In this document: piece by piece, positions 1-10,827 of the stretch
Layout of the letters: the number at the start of each line of letters is the position of its first letter
How positions within the stretch are numbered: position 1 is the first letter of the stretch
Source: Pyrus communis
Taxonomy: Eukaryota; Streptophyta; Magnoliopsida; Rosales; Rosaceae
Assembly: GCF_963583255.1 (NCBI RefSeq)
Contig: NW_026908891.1
Span: forward strand, 1 to 64,000
Direction: 5' to 3'
DNA length: 64,000 nucleotides
The notes under the pieces: model-generated
Databases searched by the model: none
Told to the model about the DNA's origin: nothing
What the model saw: the letters and a program-made list of their open reading frames with translations, nothing else
Position numbers and translations under genes: made by a program

Positions 1-716
1 ACTTATATTCACAAGTAGTGGAGGTTGCTTATAAACAATCGCGTTAAATGAATTCTTGGCACGAGTTTCATGCTCATCATAGTAACGAATGCCTCGTCAA
101 CACTTATAGTTTTCATAATGCTTAATGATCTTTGATTGTGTCTTTATTGTGCTGTTCACGTAAAGGACTTTTGGAGAATGTTGTGAATTGCGTTGCGCTA
201 ACCCATCCAATTCATTAACTTAAGGAAAACTTGACGGTTAATTTAAGCGGATCTAATTAACCCGGAGTGTTGAGTTTCATAATTTATCGAAAGACCAACT
301 GAGAATCAATCTTGTATGCAAGTGTAACATGTGTGGAGAAGAACCCCTTGGCTATTCCATCATCCATATTTTCATCACATTCATATTTACGTTTTGCCTT
401 TAATTACAATTTGTGCAATTTAGTTAATTTCGTCAAATCAAACCCCCCCTTTACTTTCTTGTTCTTTAGTGCTTAGAATCTGTTTAGTTTATGTTTTAAA
501 GCATTTTGAGTTTTTGGTTTGTCTTAGTATTTTAAAGTTTAGTTTTGCATTCTTTGAGTCTAGTATAGTGTTTTAAACTTTGTTTTTACGTTTTTGAGTC
601 AAATCCAAGTGATTAACAATCCCTCCTAATCCCCGGTCTAGAACGATCCCTACTTATACTTATACTACAATTGTCAAAAAGAGGGTTTAATTTGTGTGCG
701 TATAAATCACGCATCA
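1..716 (+). repeat. 5' LTR of element A, 3' portion only
   Basis: Ends in GCATCA directly before AATT and the PBS. It matches the last 710 bases of the 3' LTR. The conserved block near 620-716 (ending in the run GTGCGTATAAATCACGCATCA) recurs at the 3' end of nearly every LTR in the window. The promoter half lies left of the window. Confidence 0.92.
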
Positions 717-721
717 AATTT

Positions 722-740
722 TGGCGCCGTTGCCGGGGAT
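722..740 (+). other. Primer binding site of element A (tRNA-Asp)
   Basis: TGGCGCCGTTGCCGGGGAT starts five bases after the LTR end. It is the perfect complement of the 3' end of plant tRNA-Asp (GTC), including CCA. tRNA-Asp priming is characteristic of Athila elements. Confidence 0.93.
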
Positions 741-834
741 TAGAAAATTTGCTAATCCCTTGGATTGTTTGTTTCTGTTTTGTCTTTTAGATTTAGTTTT
801 TTTTTTTATTTGTGTTTTGTTTGTTAAGAACAAG

Positions 835-1758
835 ATGGCACTTGATAATGCTTCTCTTTTGTCACAACTCATGGAAAGGTCCCAAATGCAAAGAGTTGAT
901 ATATTGAATCTTCAATCAAGGAATAACGTGTTTTCCAATACTTACAATTCGGATTGGAGTGATCATTCAAACTCTATGTGGTGGGAACCTCAAAATGCTC
1001 AACAAGGAGGATATTGGCAGCCACCACAACCTCATATTCAATATGCCCAACCAAACTTAAGTTCGTCAATAGATTATAATCAAAAGCTTAACGAATTAAT
1101 TTGTTTGGTGCAGGGCTCACAAAATCAAGACAATGAGGCTCGACAAGAAGACAAAAGGTTGGACCACTTGGAAAAGCAAATTGGGCAGATAGCGGAGTTC
1201 GTAGGACAATTTTGCGACCAAGGCAAACTCCCTAGTTCAACCATTGTAAATCCGAAGGGAGAATTTGAAGCACCTTTGCTGGAAGCACTTATTGCTCCTA
1301 CGCCATCTAATTCAAGTAAGGTTGTTCCAATTAGTTCTAACCCCATTCCACCTAATATCCCTATTCCTTGCAGGTTCATGAATTCCAAGGAAGAAAAAAG
1401 TGAAAAAGACATCTTGGAAGACCTTCCAAAGGTGCAAAGTAGGGAATTTCATGAATTCATCAAAGAGGATATACTTGAGACAACAATGCCCAAAGAAGTT
1501 GAATTTGATGACATTGGACAAGTCATAACCATCACATGCAATCTGGCCAAGTCCAATATCCCTGAAACTTTCAAAGGAGTGGTGTTTGTCATTGAGTTCT
1601 TGTCAGACAAAACAAGTAAGTCATTTTTTTCAAATTCCATTACATTTTATACTAACTTGTTGTTTTTTATGAATTAGGCACCTACATTAGAATTCAAACC
1701 AATGCCGGTTCACTTCAAGTATCACCTTCCATTCAAGGACCAATTCCATGCCGTTTGA
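835..1758 (+). pseudogene. Truncated Gag-derived ORF of element A, one nonsense codon
   Basis: The reading frame starts at the ATG at 835 (MALDNASLL) and runs to TGA at 1756-1758, broken by TAG at 1675-1677. Element D has CAG at the same place, so a single C-to-T change explains the stop. The N-terminal part corresponds to the region just after the zinc knuckle of Athila Gag: NTYNSDWSDHSN here against NTYNLGWRDHPN in element C. The middle (DKRLDHLEKQIGQIAEFVGQF) matches the C-terminal Gag helix of element C. The last 25 residues, ending HFKYHLPFKDQFHAV, resemble the leader in front of RT ([13 protein letters not shown] in C). Capsid core, zinc knuckle, protease and RT are missing. It is therefore a deletion-fused Gag tail, possibly once translated; function unknown. 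Confidence 0.8.
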
Positions 1759-1774
1759 TTTTATTTATGTTAAT

Positions 1775-1803
1775 AAAAAAAAAAAAAAATTAAATAAATA
1801 AAA

Positions 1804-1843
<40 letters not shown>

Positions 1844-1845
1844 AA
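1775..1845 (+). repeat. A-rich tract between sense ORF and antisense cassette, element A
   Basis: Nearly pure A on the element sense strand, with a few T interruptions and a 30-base pure run. It sits 17 bases after the sense-ORF stop. A homopolymer is found at the same place in B, D and E. Confidence 0.9.
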
Positions 1846-1874
1846 GATACTAAACATGGAGAAAGATGGAGCCT

Positions 1875-2561
1875 TCACAGAGGATGTTTACGTGAAGCCC
1901 CACTACGAAGCGTCGAAGCAGAAGGAATAGAAGCGGACGGCATAGGAGCGGAAGGCATAGAAGCAGGAGGCATAGAAGCGGACGGCATCGGAGCGGAAGG
2001 CATCGGAGCTAGAGCATTCCAGGCCTCAATACTTGGCCAAACGCTGGATGACCCAGGAAAAAGGTGCCTCTGGAGATAAGACGCAAGCCTTTGACGGTCA
2101 CTGTGAATTCGACCCTCAGATTCTTGCAGCTCATCAAGCTTCCTCTTCATGCCCGCCGAATAGTTATTTGCAAGCACATGCAAACTTCTATTCTCGTACT
2201 TAAGCTGTTTGATTTCCTGCTTAAGACTTTCCACCTCTGCCATCAACGATTCCACCTGACGGGAGCGGGCAAGCAGGCGTAGGCCCATGTTGGACACAGA
2301 GCTCGCACACTGAACACTAAGTGCGAGGGACTCTTGAACGGCCAACTCATCGGACCGTCCTGACAGCAGCCTACTATCTTTTGGAGTGAGGAGGTTCCTA
2401 GCTACTATTGTAGCTGTTGTGGCGTCCTGCATCACAGAGTCTTCACCTGAAAGAGGACCGTTAGAAGATAAAAAAGAAGGGCGCCATACATTACCTTGAC
2501 GGGGCGCAACCGGATCGCTGCTGAGACTCAAATCTAAGCTAAGGTTCGATGAGTTTGCCAT
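1875..2561 (-). CDS. Antisense coiled-coil protein, element A copy (228 aa)
   Basis: Open frame of 228 codons on the strand opposite to the element. ATG at 2561 (MANSSNLSL). Residues 1-60 are polar and serine-rich. Residues about 70-165 are heptad-like and charged (ARSRQVESLMAEVESLKQEI, then KRKLDELQESEG), predicting a long coiled coil. The tail of about 45 residues is a run of MPSAP/MPPAS-type pentapeptides. There is no signal peptide, membrane segment or enzyme motif. Related frames occur antisense in B, D, E and H, so it is a fixed part of this family. A promoter-like segment with a TATA-like box lies upstream. I do not recognise a named family; dimerising structural or regulatory protein is a guess. 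Similar ORFs are, as I remember, common in Rosaceae gene sets. Confidence 0.75.
   Translation of the reverse strand: MANSSNLSLDLSLSSDPVAPRQGNVWRPSFLSSNGPLSGEDSVMQDATTATIVARNLLTPKDSRLLSGRSDELAVQESLALSVQCASSVSNMGLRLLARSRQVESLMAEVESLKQEIKQLKYENRSLHVLANNYSAGMKRKLDELQESEGRIHSDRQRLASYLQRHLFPGSSSVWPSIEAWNALAPMPSAPMPSASMPPASMPSAPMPSASIPSASTLRSGASRKHPL
1918..2010 (-). repeat. 15-bp minisatellite encoding the pentapeptide tail
   Basis: Imperfect tandem repeats of a 15-base unit containing GGCAT and GGAGCGGA on the plus strand. They encode the MPSAP/MPSAS/MPPAS repeats at the C-terminus of the antisense protein. Unit number differs among copies in D, E and A, keeping frame. Confidence 0.85.
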
Positions 2562-3150
2562 TTTCTTTCAAAAGTGTTCAAAGAGAAGGGGTGGATGGAG
2601 TTAAATTTCGAAGGGCCGGAGACGATTATCAAGAATGGGAGATCTTCAGAGTGTGTATGTTGGCAGTGATAGATAGCTCTATAAAAAGCCAAGGCGACGC
2701 GTCCACCGATTCAAAGAGCCGGATTTTCCGGCGTAAGTTAGGCGACGCTCCCTCGGCTTTTCAGAAAATGCGTTCAACTTTGTCAAAAGATTTCTGACAA
2801 AGCTGAAAACACGTGGAGGCCATCATCGCAACTACACATCTTTAGCCGACAAGCGCAAAGTTCGGCGACGCTTTCTCTGCTTTTCAGAAGACGCGTGCAG
2901 CTTTGTCAAAAGGAGCCGCATCTGCACTACCATGTGTCGTTCAGAAAGCGAAGGGACGTTGTTCAGAAATCGAAGGGGCGTCGTTCAGAAATCGAAGGGG
3001 CGCCTGCTCAGAAATCGAAGAGGCGTATTCAAAGATCGAAGAAGCGCCACTATTTCAAAAAGCCGGATTTGCGGGATCAAAACGTTTGTCGACAAGGGTA
3101 AAATGTACCACCACTTGATATTATCTCTATATATGTCGACCTTCGTCTTT
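2562..3150 (-). promoter_or_regulatory. Putative promoter and 5' UTR of the antisense gene, element A
   Basis: Reading leftwards: five units of a 22-23-base repeat built on TTCAGAAATCGAAGGGGCG (about 2936-3055), a G-box CACGTG in ACACGTGGAGG (about 2808-2818), several GGCGACGC/GACGCGT motifs, a TATA-like box (complement of CTCTATAAAAA, 2678-2688) and about 115 bases of leader to the ATG. The layout is like an ordinary plant pol II promoter, but transcription is inferred only. Confidence 0.55.
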
Positions 3151-3868
3151 TATGGCAGGGCAAACCTGAAGAAAATGCCCAACTCTCCCTCACCTCTGAG
3201 GGCGCACTCCCAGCAAAGCCTTTCGAAATACTCAATTCTTTCTTCTTCCCCAAAGATGATACCAGATGCCTGGAGTACAGATGACCCAGGAGGAAACAGC
3301 ACAACAAATACATGTGCTGATTCATTCACCGCTTCTTCAAAAGCAAAGGTATCTCATATCATCAAGGTCAAAAGCAAAAGTATCTCATATCATGCTCTTT
3401 CCCTGTCTTTTTCTTTGTCCTTGTTCTTACTCGCATGGCAAAGTAAAAAAAGCAATCAGCCAGCACTTGGAGTCAGTCTTCCGATCTGGAGCCAACTGCC
3501 TGGAATCTATTCCTGATTGCGTACCTAGCGTTGCTCTCGAGTAGTCATCTTCAACGGTTGATACACTTCCAGAGAAGGGACCACTTCTGCAAAGGGGAGC
3601 GAGTAAGGCAAGTGAAAATGATACATTGAAGCATGTGGAGACAAACTTAGGCTGAGTTATCCTCCAACCCTTTTCAATACGAATTGGAAAGATTGAACAA
3701 AGAAACAGACCAAAGGAGTAAGCTCAGACCTTCGGGGGAGACCAAAAGAATCCTGCTGCCCAAATGAAGAGTAGCACAAAGGAAAATCAACGATGGGCGG
3801 CAACCAGTTCGAGAGTAAGCCTGTGGAATCATCAAGATCAAGCCTCAATGCAATCAACAAAGAGAAGA
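3151..3868 (-). other. Distal part of antisense cassette, element A
   Basis: Sequence shared with B, D, E and H. It contains no convincing protein: the open frames seen here differ in start, end and frame between copies. It ends at about 3868, where the sequence resumes homology with the cassette-free element G (ACCAGATTTGCGT block near 3890). Confidence 0.6.
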
Positions 3869-5690
3869 TGGAATTTACACTCCATAACCAGATTTGCGTC
3901 CCTAAACTCTTCTCTTTGTTAATTACATTTTGCCATGTTTAGTATGTTTAAGTGCTTTTTGTGTGTTTACTTATGTTTTGTGTGAATCTATGCTTAAAAC
4001 ATTGAGGACAATGTTTGATTTAAGTGTGGGGGGGGGGGGGGGGGGTAACTAATGTTGTTAATGCAAATTTGTGGGATTTTATCACCCATAACTTCAAATG
4101 TTGTTCCTTGCTGTTTTAAGGTGTTTTTAAATTGTTTTAGAGTGTTTTAGTGTGTGTTGTTTTATAACTCCGAAAAACACATAAAAATTTGAAAAAAATG
4201 TTTTGAAAAGCCTAAAAAGAGTGTTTTGAGTCGTTTTTGTGTCGTAGGTCACCTTCCAACACAATGATAAGGATTTGGTTTCTAATTGCATGACTGTTAA
4301 AAAGAGTTATAAACATAGCGAAAAGTTTGATTTACTCTTGGTATATGCTTGGTTATGGTTATAATGTATGACTTCACATGCAATCATAAAAGAAAAAAAT
4401 TCGTTTTTGTAACATGCTTGAAGGAAGGAACTCAAACAAACGCTACAACCCTGAGAGACTTGAGCCTATAACGTTCTTTGGAGAGTATAATCTGTGATTT
4501 CTTGTTTTCTAAAGTCGTTGCATGATCTCATTATTCTTTGCTTGGTTACTACTTAGAAGGCGTTTCATCATATAGTTCCAAATGCTAGAACTCATGCCCA
4601 TTTCATTCAAAGCATGTTATTGATTTGCATAACATATATCAAGATGAAGTTGTGTAGTTGCCACCATAGCCAAATAGCCTCACTTCCCATATTTCGTATT
4701 TGTTGTAAGTTTTAACCCCGTTGAGCCTTGTTTATCCTCTATTCTTTGTTTACCCATATTTTCCTCACCTAGCCTAGTTTAGGACAATCCACACCCTTGT
4801 TCTTAAAAGATAGTGAGCATGACTTAAATGAATTCCTTTTGAGTTACATTATGCAAGAAAATGAGTGTGGGGGAAGGAATGCTTGTTCTTAAGTATGTTT
4901 GAGATTCAAAAGAAAAGAAAGATAGAAAAAGAGAGCTTGAAAAAAAAAAAAAAAGAATGAGTGATTGAAGAAAGGGTCCAAAAAGTGAATATGGCCCTAA
5001 GTTTTGTGTGACTTTCCCTTGGGTGTTCAAAGTTGACTTCTGCGTTCTTAAGGGAATTCTAAGTGCCTGATTCAATACTTTGCTCACTATTGCTTTAAGA
5101 ATGTTTGTTTATCCTTCACCTTTCATTGTTAGCCAATACCCTAGCCCCGTTACAACCCTTGACTTCTATCTTGAGTGTTATGTGTTTCAATTTGTGGAGT
5201 TTGAATTTGGTATGAGCATATGGTGTCACTGGTTCTCGCATCTAAGTAGTAGCATTCCATTCATGAGATCATATCTAAACATGCTTATTAACTCCAGAAA
5301 TTGCGTTCTTTGTGATACATATATGTGAGTGTTCGTTTTCATGTTTACATCAATCTTCTCACATATGACTAGATTAGGGTGTGTAGTTAGAAAATCTGAG
5401 TGAAAATCGAGTGCATATCTTGTAAGGAATTGAGCAAATTCTCTAAGGCATGTTACTACATTCAAAACATGGTTTTAAATGCTTAATTGTGAACTAGTAT
5501 ATGGTGACTATGATTAAGAATGTACTTAAGTGTGAAGATGACTAAAATCTGTGGGAATGATGATTTTTAACGTGTCATGTGCATTGGAAATCCCTAAGAC
5601 GGTTGTTGGAAGGTTTAGGTTGTGTTTTACTTGTTTTGTTTCGTTTGGTTTTGTTTTGTTTTTCTTTCTGTTTTGCTCGAGGACTAGCAA
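3869..5690 (+). other. 3' noncoding region of element A
   Basis: No coding content. It holds a perfect 8-base stem hairpin at 3997-4016 (AAACATTG, loop AGGA, CAATGTTT), followed by AAGTGTG and an 18-G run (4028-4045). A second GAGTGTGGGGG motif lies near 4863. An A-rich tract lies at 4938-4954. The same region, in the same order, is present in D, E, G and H, so it is an ancient part of the lineage. Confidence 0.8.
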
Positions 5691-5710
5691 AAGATAAGTG
5701 TGGGGGTATT
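5691..5710 (+). other. 3' polypurine tract of element A
   Basis: AAGATAAGTGTGGGGG followed by TATT directly before the 3' LTR. It is the expected plus-strand priming site. The same string precedes the 3' LTR in D and, inverted, in E. Confidence 0.85.
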
Positions 5711-8294
5711 TGATAGGAGCATATTCATGCGACTTAAATGGCTTGTTCTCGTGCATTTACGTTATGTTTCTCTAGTTATTTTAGTCCTTTATGCTTCTTT
5801 TGTGTGTTTTCAGGTTCTAAGGGCAAGGTATGCAAAAGGATGCCTTTTGGAGCCTTTTGGAGCAAATTAGAGATTGGAATGGATATCATATGCTTGGAGC
5901 CAAGAGGATGGACGAAATTAAAGACTTGAAGTAGGAAAGTTAAATCCTAAAAGACCTCATGTTTAAGCATCATTGAAGACTCCTACGCATTTTAGAACAC
6001 AAAAACAACATTCCTTGCAACCGTAGGACATTGTCGTGTGTTTCCTTGTGTCTCCCTTCCTTGCCATGCAAGGAAGGGCTTTGTTCCCTATTTTAAACAC
6101 TTAAAGCATTCACTTATCAAACCATTCACTTATCACTTCCATTCACTTATCACTCACCACATATCATTCATTTATCACTTAACATATCATTCATTTATCA
6201 CTTAATACATCATTCACTTATCACTTATCATACTCATAATCATCTACACATTTCAACCATTTAAACATATGCATTTCAACTCACATGCATCATCATCATG
6301 CAACCAACCTTGCCACATGCTTTCCAAGCTTTCCCCCTTCATCATTAAGCCACATTCACTCCCATTTCTCTCCCCTTAACAGCCCTAAACCGTGCATAAT
6401 TAAAGGACACCATTCAACACACACATGCCCCAAAAGACAACATTGGCATGCATCACATGCATTTCCAACACTTCCCCCTTTGTGCCGTGCCCTCCCTTCC
6501 ACTTTCCAACCACATTCTTTCAATTCCCACTTCATCATTACACCACCTAAGCCACATGCACTCCCATTCTTTAATTCAGCCACTTAATCATTCAACCACA
6601 AAACAATCACACAACACACCAACACACATGCATCCTGAAATTCTTTGCCGTGCAATCACATGCATTTCCCTTGACATTTTCAGCCATCACACTTCATCAT
6701 TACACCACCATTCACTCTTTAACCCACACACACTTCACACAAACAACATTCACATGCATTCACATGCATTTCCAACACAAAACACACTCAAAACCGTGGC
6801 CACCTTTGCATTTCAGCATTCCCATTTGCATTTTCAGATTTCCAGCTTTCCAACCTAGCCACATTCACATGCATTCACTCATAATCATTCACCAAACTTG
6901 CAGCCACATTTCCACCCACCTCCTAGCTGTCATGTTCCCTCCATTACTCCTATAAATACCCTTGCATTCATTCATTCAATATCATCTCATTTCATACACA
7001 ACACATTACAAACACATTCTCCCTTCCCTAGCCGTGAGCTTCCCATCTCCCCCCTTATAATCCAAACACCATTTTTCCATTCCCCTTCCACTTCTACACC
7101 ACTCCTCATCCATTTCCATAATCCCCCAAACCTCACCTTAGACCTTGTGCTACAACAACGAGGAAGATAAGAGGGCCTAAACGTTCATACAATTCAAGTT
7201 TGAGTTGTTGGAATGTTTAGGTGTTTCTTTGATTTCAAAGTTTAAATTCAATTCTCTTTGTTTTGTACGTATGAGGAATGGAAGAGAAGAGTGCCTAAAC
7301 GTTCATACAATTCAAGTTTGAGTTGTTGGAATGTTTAGGTGTTTCTTTGATTTCAAAGTTATGAGGAACTAAAAACCCCCTTTAGCTAGGGGGTGATTCG
7401 AAACTATGTTTATGTTTGCATTATGAATTGATTAACTTTCGTTGGAATTTCATAAGTTGTTGAGTCAATTTGTTTAACCGTTTGATTGATAACTTATTTA
7501 TGTATGTTTATTAAGAATGCGCGCTTAATTTTCATGCATGAATATGACGCTAGAATATAAGTGAGTTTCACCTAATCGTTATGAACTTATATTCACAAGT
7601 AGTGGAGGTTGCTTATAAACAATCGCGTTAAATGAATTCTTGGCACGAGTTTCATGCTCATCATAGTAAAGAATGCCTCGTCAACACTTATAGTTTTCAT
7701 AATGCTTAATGATCTTTGATTGTATCTTTATTGTGCTGTTCACGTAAAGGACTTTTGGAGAATGTTGTGAATTGCGTTGCGCTAACCCATCCAATTCATT
7801 AACTTAAGGAAAACTTGACGGTTAATTTAAGCGGATCTAATTAACCCGGAGTGTTGAGTTTCATAATTTATCGAAAGACCAACTCAATCTTGTATGCAAG
7901 TGTAACATGTGTGGAGAAGAACCCCTTGGCTATTCCATCATCCATATTTTCATCACATTCATATTTACGTTTTGCCTTTAATTACAATTTGTGCAATTTA
8001 GTTAATTTCGTCAAATCAAACCCCCCCTTTACTTTCTTGTTCTTTAGTGCTTAGAATCTGTTTAGTTTATGTTTTAAAGCATTTTGAGTTTTTGGTTTGT
8101 CTTAGTATTTTAAAGTTTAGTTTTGCATTCTTTGAGTCTAGTATGGTGTTTTAAACTTTGTTTTTACGTTTTTGAGTCAAATCCAAGTGATTAACAATCC
8201 CTCCTAATCCCCGGTCTAGAACGATCCCTACTTATACTTATACTACAATTGTCAAAAAGAGGGTTTAATTTGTGTGCGTATAAATCACGCATCA
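5711..8294 (+). repeat. 3' LTR of element A (2584 bp)
   Basis: TGATAGGAGC to GCATCA. The first 1.2 kb (U3) is C/A-rich and dense in CATGCA. CTAGCTGTCATGTTCC lies about 25 bases before a TATA box CTATAAATA (6950-6958). Two copies of a block of about 65 bases (CCTAAACGTTCATACAATTC and following, near 7170 and 7285) follow. The hairpin CCCCC/TTTAGCTA/GGGGG is at about 7376-7393. Many small open frames here are low-complexity by-products. Confidence 0.93.
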
Positions 8295-10827
8295 CATCCC
8301 AATGGGGGTTTTGTACGCCGTACGATACGCCCAAAGTGCATCATCTAACTGTAAGCTCCAATCCTTCCTTGTTGGCCCAACGGTCTTCTCAAGTATTTGC
8401 TTGATCTCTCGGTTGGAAACCTCGGCTTGGCCATTCGTTTGAGGATGGTAAGGTGTAGAAACCTTATGGGTGACATGGTATTTCCTCAATAACGCTTCAA
8501 TGGTCCGATTGCAAAAGTGTGACCCTCCATCACTAATGATCACTCGTGGCATTCCAAACCTTGCAAAAATGTTAGTTCTAATAAAATCAGCAACCACTTT
8601 AGAATCATTAGTCCGGGTGGCCTTGGCTTCCACCCATTTTGACACATAATCAACCACAAGCAAAATATACATGAAACCATACGATGAAGGGAAGGGACCC
8701 ATAAAATCAATACCCCAAACATCAAAAATTTCAACATTTAAGATAGAAACCTGCGGCATTTGGTCCTTTGCACTAATACCACCCATTCTTTGGCATTTAT
8801 CACATGTTAGGCAAAACGTTCTAGCATCCTTAAAAATACTAGGCCAATAAAATCCACATTGTAACACTTTGAGGGCCGTGCGTTGTGTGCCAAAGTGCCC
8901 TCCACATGCATATGTATGACAAAAACTCAAAATTGAATGACATTCAGAATCATGCACACAACGACGTATAATCTGATTGGGGCAAAATTTCCATAAGTAC
9001 GGATCATCCCACACATAAAACCGTGCATCATGCCTAAGTTTATCACGTTGGTGCCTAGTGAACTCACTTGGAATACGTTTTGATACCAAAAAATTAACAA
9101 TATCGGCATACCAAGGTGCACTAACCTTAATGGACAGCAATTGTTCATCGGGGAATGTCTCGGCAATGGGTAGGGCCTCTTCATTGTGCACCATTCGGCT
9201 TAGGTGGTCAGCCACCACGTTTTCACTTCCCTTCTTGTCCCGAATCTCTATGTCGAACTCTTGAAGTAGCAACATCCATCGAATTAGCCGTGGCTTGGCC
9301 TCCTTTTTAGTGAGCAAGTACTTTAGAGCTGCATGATCAGTGAAAACAATTACTTTAGTGCCAATTAGATATGATCGAAATTTATCTAAAGCAAAGACAA
9401 CGGCAAGAAGTTCTTTTTCCGTAGTGGAGTAGTTCAATTGTGCATCGTTCAATGTCCGTGAGGCGTAGTAGATGACATGCGGCCTCTTGTCCTTTCTTTG
9501 TCCTAAAACTGCTCCTAAAGCATAGTCGGACGCATCACACATGAGCTCAAAAGGTAGACTCCAATCCGGTGGAACAATTATGGGTGCCGTGGTCAACAAC
9601 TCCTTAAGTTGGTTGAATGATGCCGTGCACTCCTTGGTGAATTCAAACGTCACGTCTTTTTGTAGGAGACGGCAAAGAGGTTGCGCAACCTTCGAGAAAT
9701 CCTTGATAAACCTACGATAAAATCCTGCATGGCCAAGAAAAGAACGAACCTCTCTAACCGAAGTTGGAGAGGGTAAGTGACGTACAAGATCTATTTTTGA
9801 CTTATCAACCTCAATACCGTTTTCAGAGACTATATGACCTAAAACTATGCCTTGTTTAACCATGAAATGGCATTTTTCCCAATTAAGAACAAGGTTAGTT
9901 TCAACGCAACGTTTTAAGATTAAACTAAGATTATGCAAGCAACCATCAAAAGAATCACCAAACACGCTAAAATCATCCATAAATACTTCAATGATTTTCT
10001 CAACATAATCAGAAAATATGCTCATCATGCATCGTTGAAATGTAGCAGGTGCATTACATAAACCAAAAGGCATGCGACGATATGCAAAAGTACCGAAGGG
10101 GCATGTAAAAGTGGTTTTTTCTTGATCTTCGGGTGTTATGACAATTTGATTATAACCAGAATAACCATCAAGAAAACAATAGAAAGCATAACCAGCTAAC
10201 CTCTCAAGCATTTGGTCGATGAACGGCAGTGGGAAGTGATCCTTCCTTGTTGCGGCGTTTAGCTTCCTATAATCGATGCACACCCTCCAACCGGTTTGAA
10301 TGCGTTGAGGAACAAGTTCATTCTCGGCATTTGCAACCACAGTCACTCCAGATTTCTTCGGAACGCATTGAACGGGTGAGACCCACTTACTATCCGAGAT
10401 TGGATAGATTACTCCACAATCCAAAAGCTTGATTACCTCCTTCTTCACAACTTCCATCATCGGAGGGTTGAGACGGCGTTGAGCCTCTCGGGATGTTTTG
10501 GAGCCCTCCTCTAGAAGTATGCGATGCATGCGTGTAGTAGGGCTAATTCCCTTGATGTCGGCCAAGGTCCATCCAATTGCCGTTTTGTACTCCTTGAGCA
10601 CTCGCACCAATTTGTTTTCTTTTTGTGCCGTGAGTGAGGATGAGATAATGACGGGCAATGTCTCATCCTCGCCCAAGAAAACATACTTCAAATGACTAGG
10701 CAACGGCTTAAGTTCAAGTGTAGGTGGCTGCACAACTGAGGGAAGCATTTTATTAGCCGAAACTGAACTTAAAATAGGGTCCAAAAACTTACCCGATTGT
10801 GATGGCAATGACTCGAGGGCAGCCACC
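8295..10827 (-). pseudogene. pol: Athila pol: RT, RNase H and integrase of element C, both ends cut
   Basis: About 843 codons with no stop or frameshift. RT: leader [14 protein letters not shown], then [23 protein letters not shown] core and FMDD at about residue 282. RNase [13 protein letters not shown] and [10 protein letters not shown]. Integrase: zinc-binding H/H/C/C with CLTCDKC, then catalytic D in WGIDFMG (about 705), D in SDGGSHF (about 767) and E in QAEVSNRE (about 803). The frame has no start of its own: its right end is cut by LTR B at VAALESLP and its left end by LTR A just after KTPIGM. The intact frame suggests recent activity before the insertions. The C-terminal integrase is outside the window. 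Confidence 0.92.

Larger units (their letters stand above)
1..8294 (+). mobile_element. Element A: non-autonomous Athila-type LTR retrotransposon, 5' end outside window
   Basis: Order: end of 5' LTR (1-716), tRNA-Asp PBS, broken truncated-Gag ORF, A-rich tract, antisense cassette, 3' noncoding region, polypurine tract, 3' LTR (5711-8294). No RT, RNase H or integrase is encoded, so it needs enzymes in trans. The 716 visible bases of the 5' LTR match 7585-8294 with about three substitutions and one 6-base indel, so the insertion is fairly young. On the right it abuts integrase codons of the minus-strand element C; the expected target duplication is CATCC (8295-8299), whose left copy lies outside the window. 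Confidence 0.9.

Noticed and set aside
722..740. tRNA-Asp gene fragment
   Set aside because: Only the 3'-terminal complement is present, at a fixed five bases from the LTR: a primer binding site, not a tRNA gene.
1614..1677. Possible short spliceosomal intron (GTAAG...TTAG in A; GTAAGCC...CAG in D at about 22661-22720)
   Set aside because: About 60 bases is very short for a plant intron, the frame reads through it in D and E, and removal in D would shift the frame.
2932..3516. Sense-strand open frames of 175-283 aa across the cassette promoter region (also 13918-14769, 23593-24222, 37821-38348, 59205-59792)
   Set aside because: Start, end and frame differ between copies, composition follows the tandem repeats, and they overlap the promoter-like block of the antisense gene. 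No domain recognised.
9058..10695. Plus-strand open frames of 65-68 aa opposite the C pol gene
   Set aside because: Shadow frames of a well-supported pol gene, with no own features.
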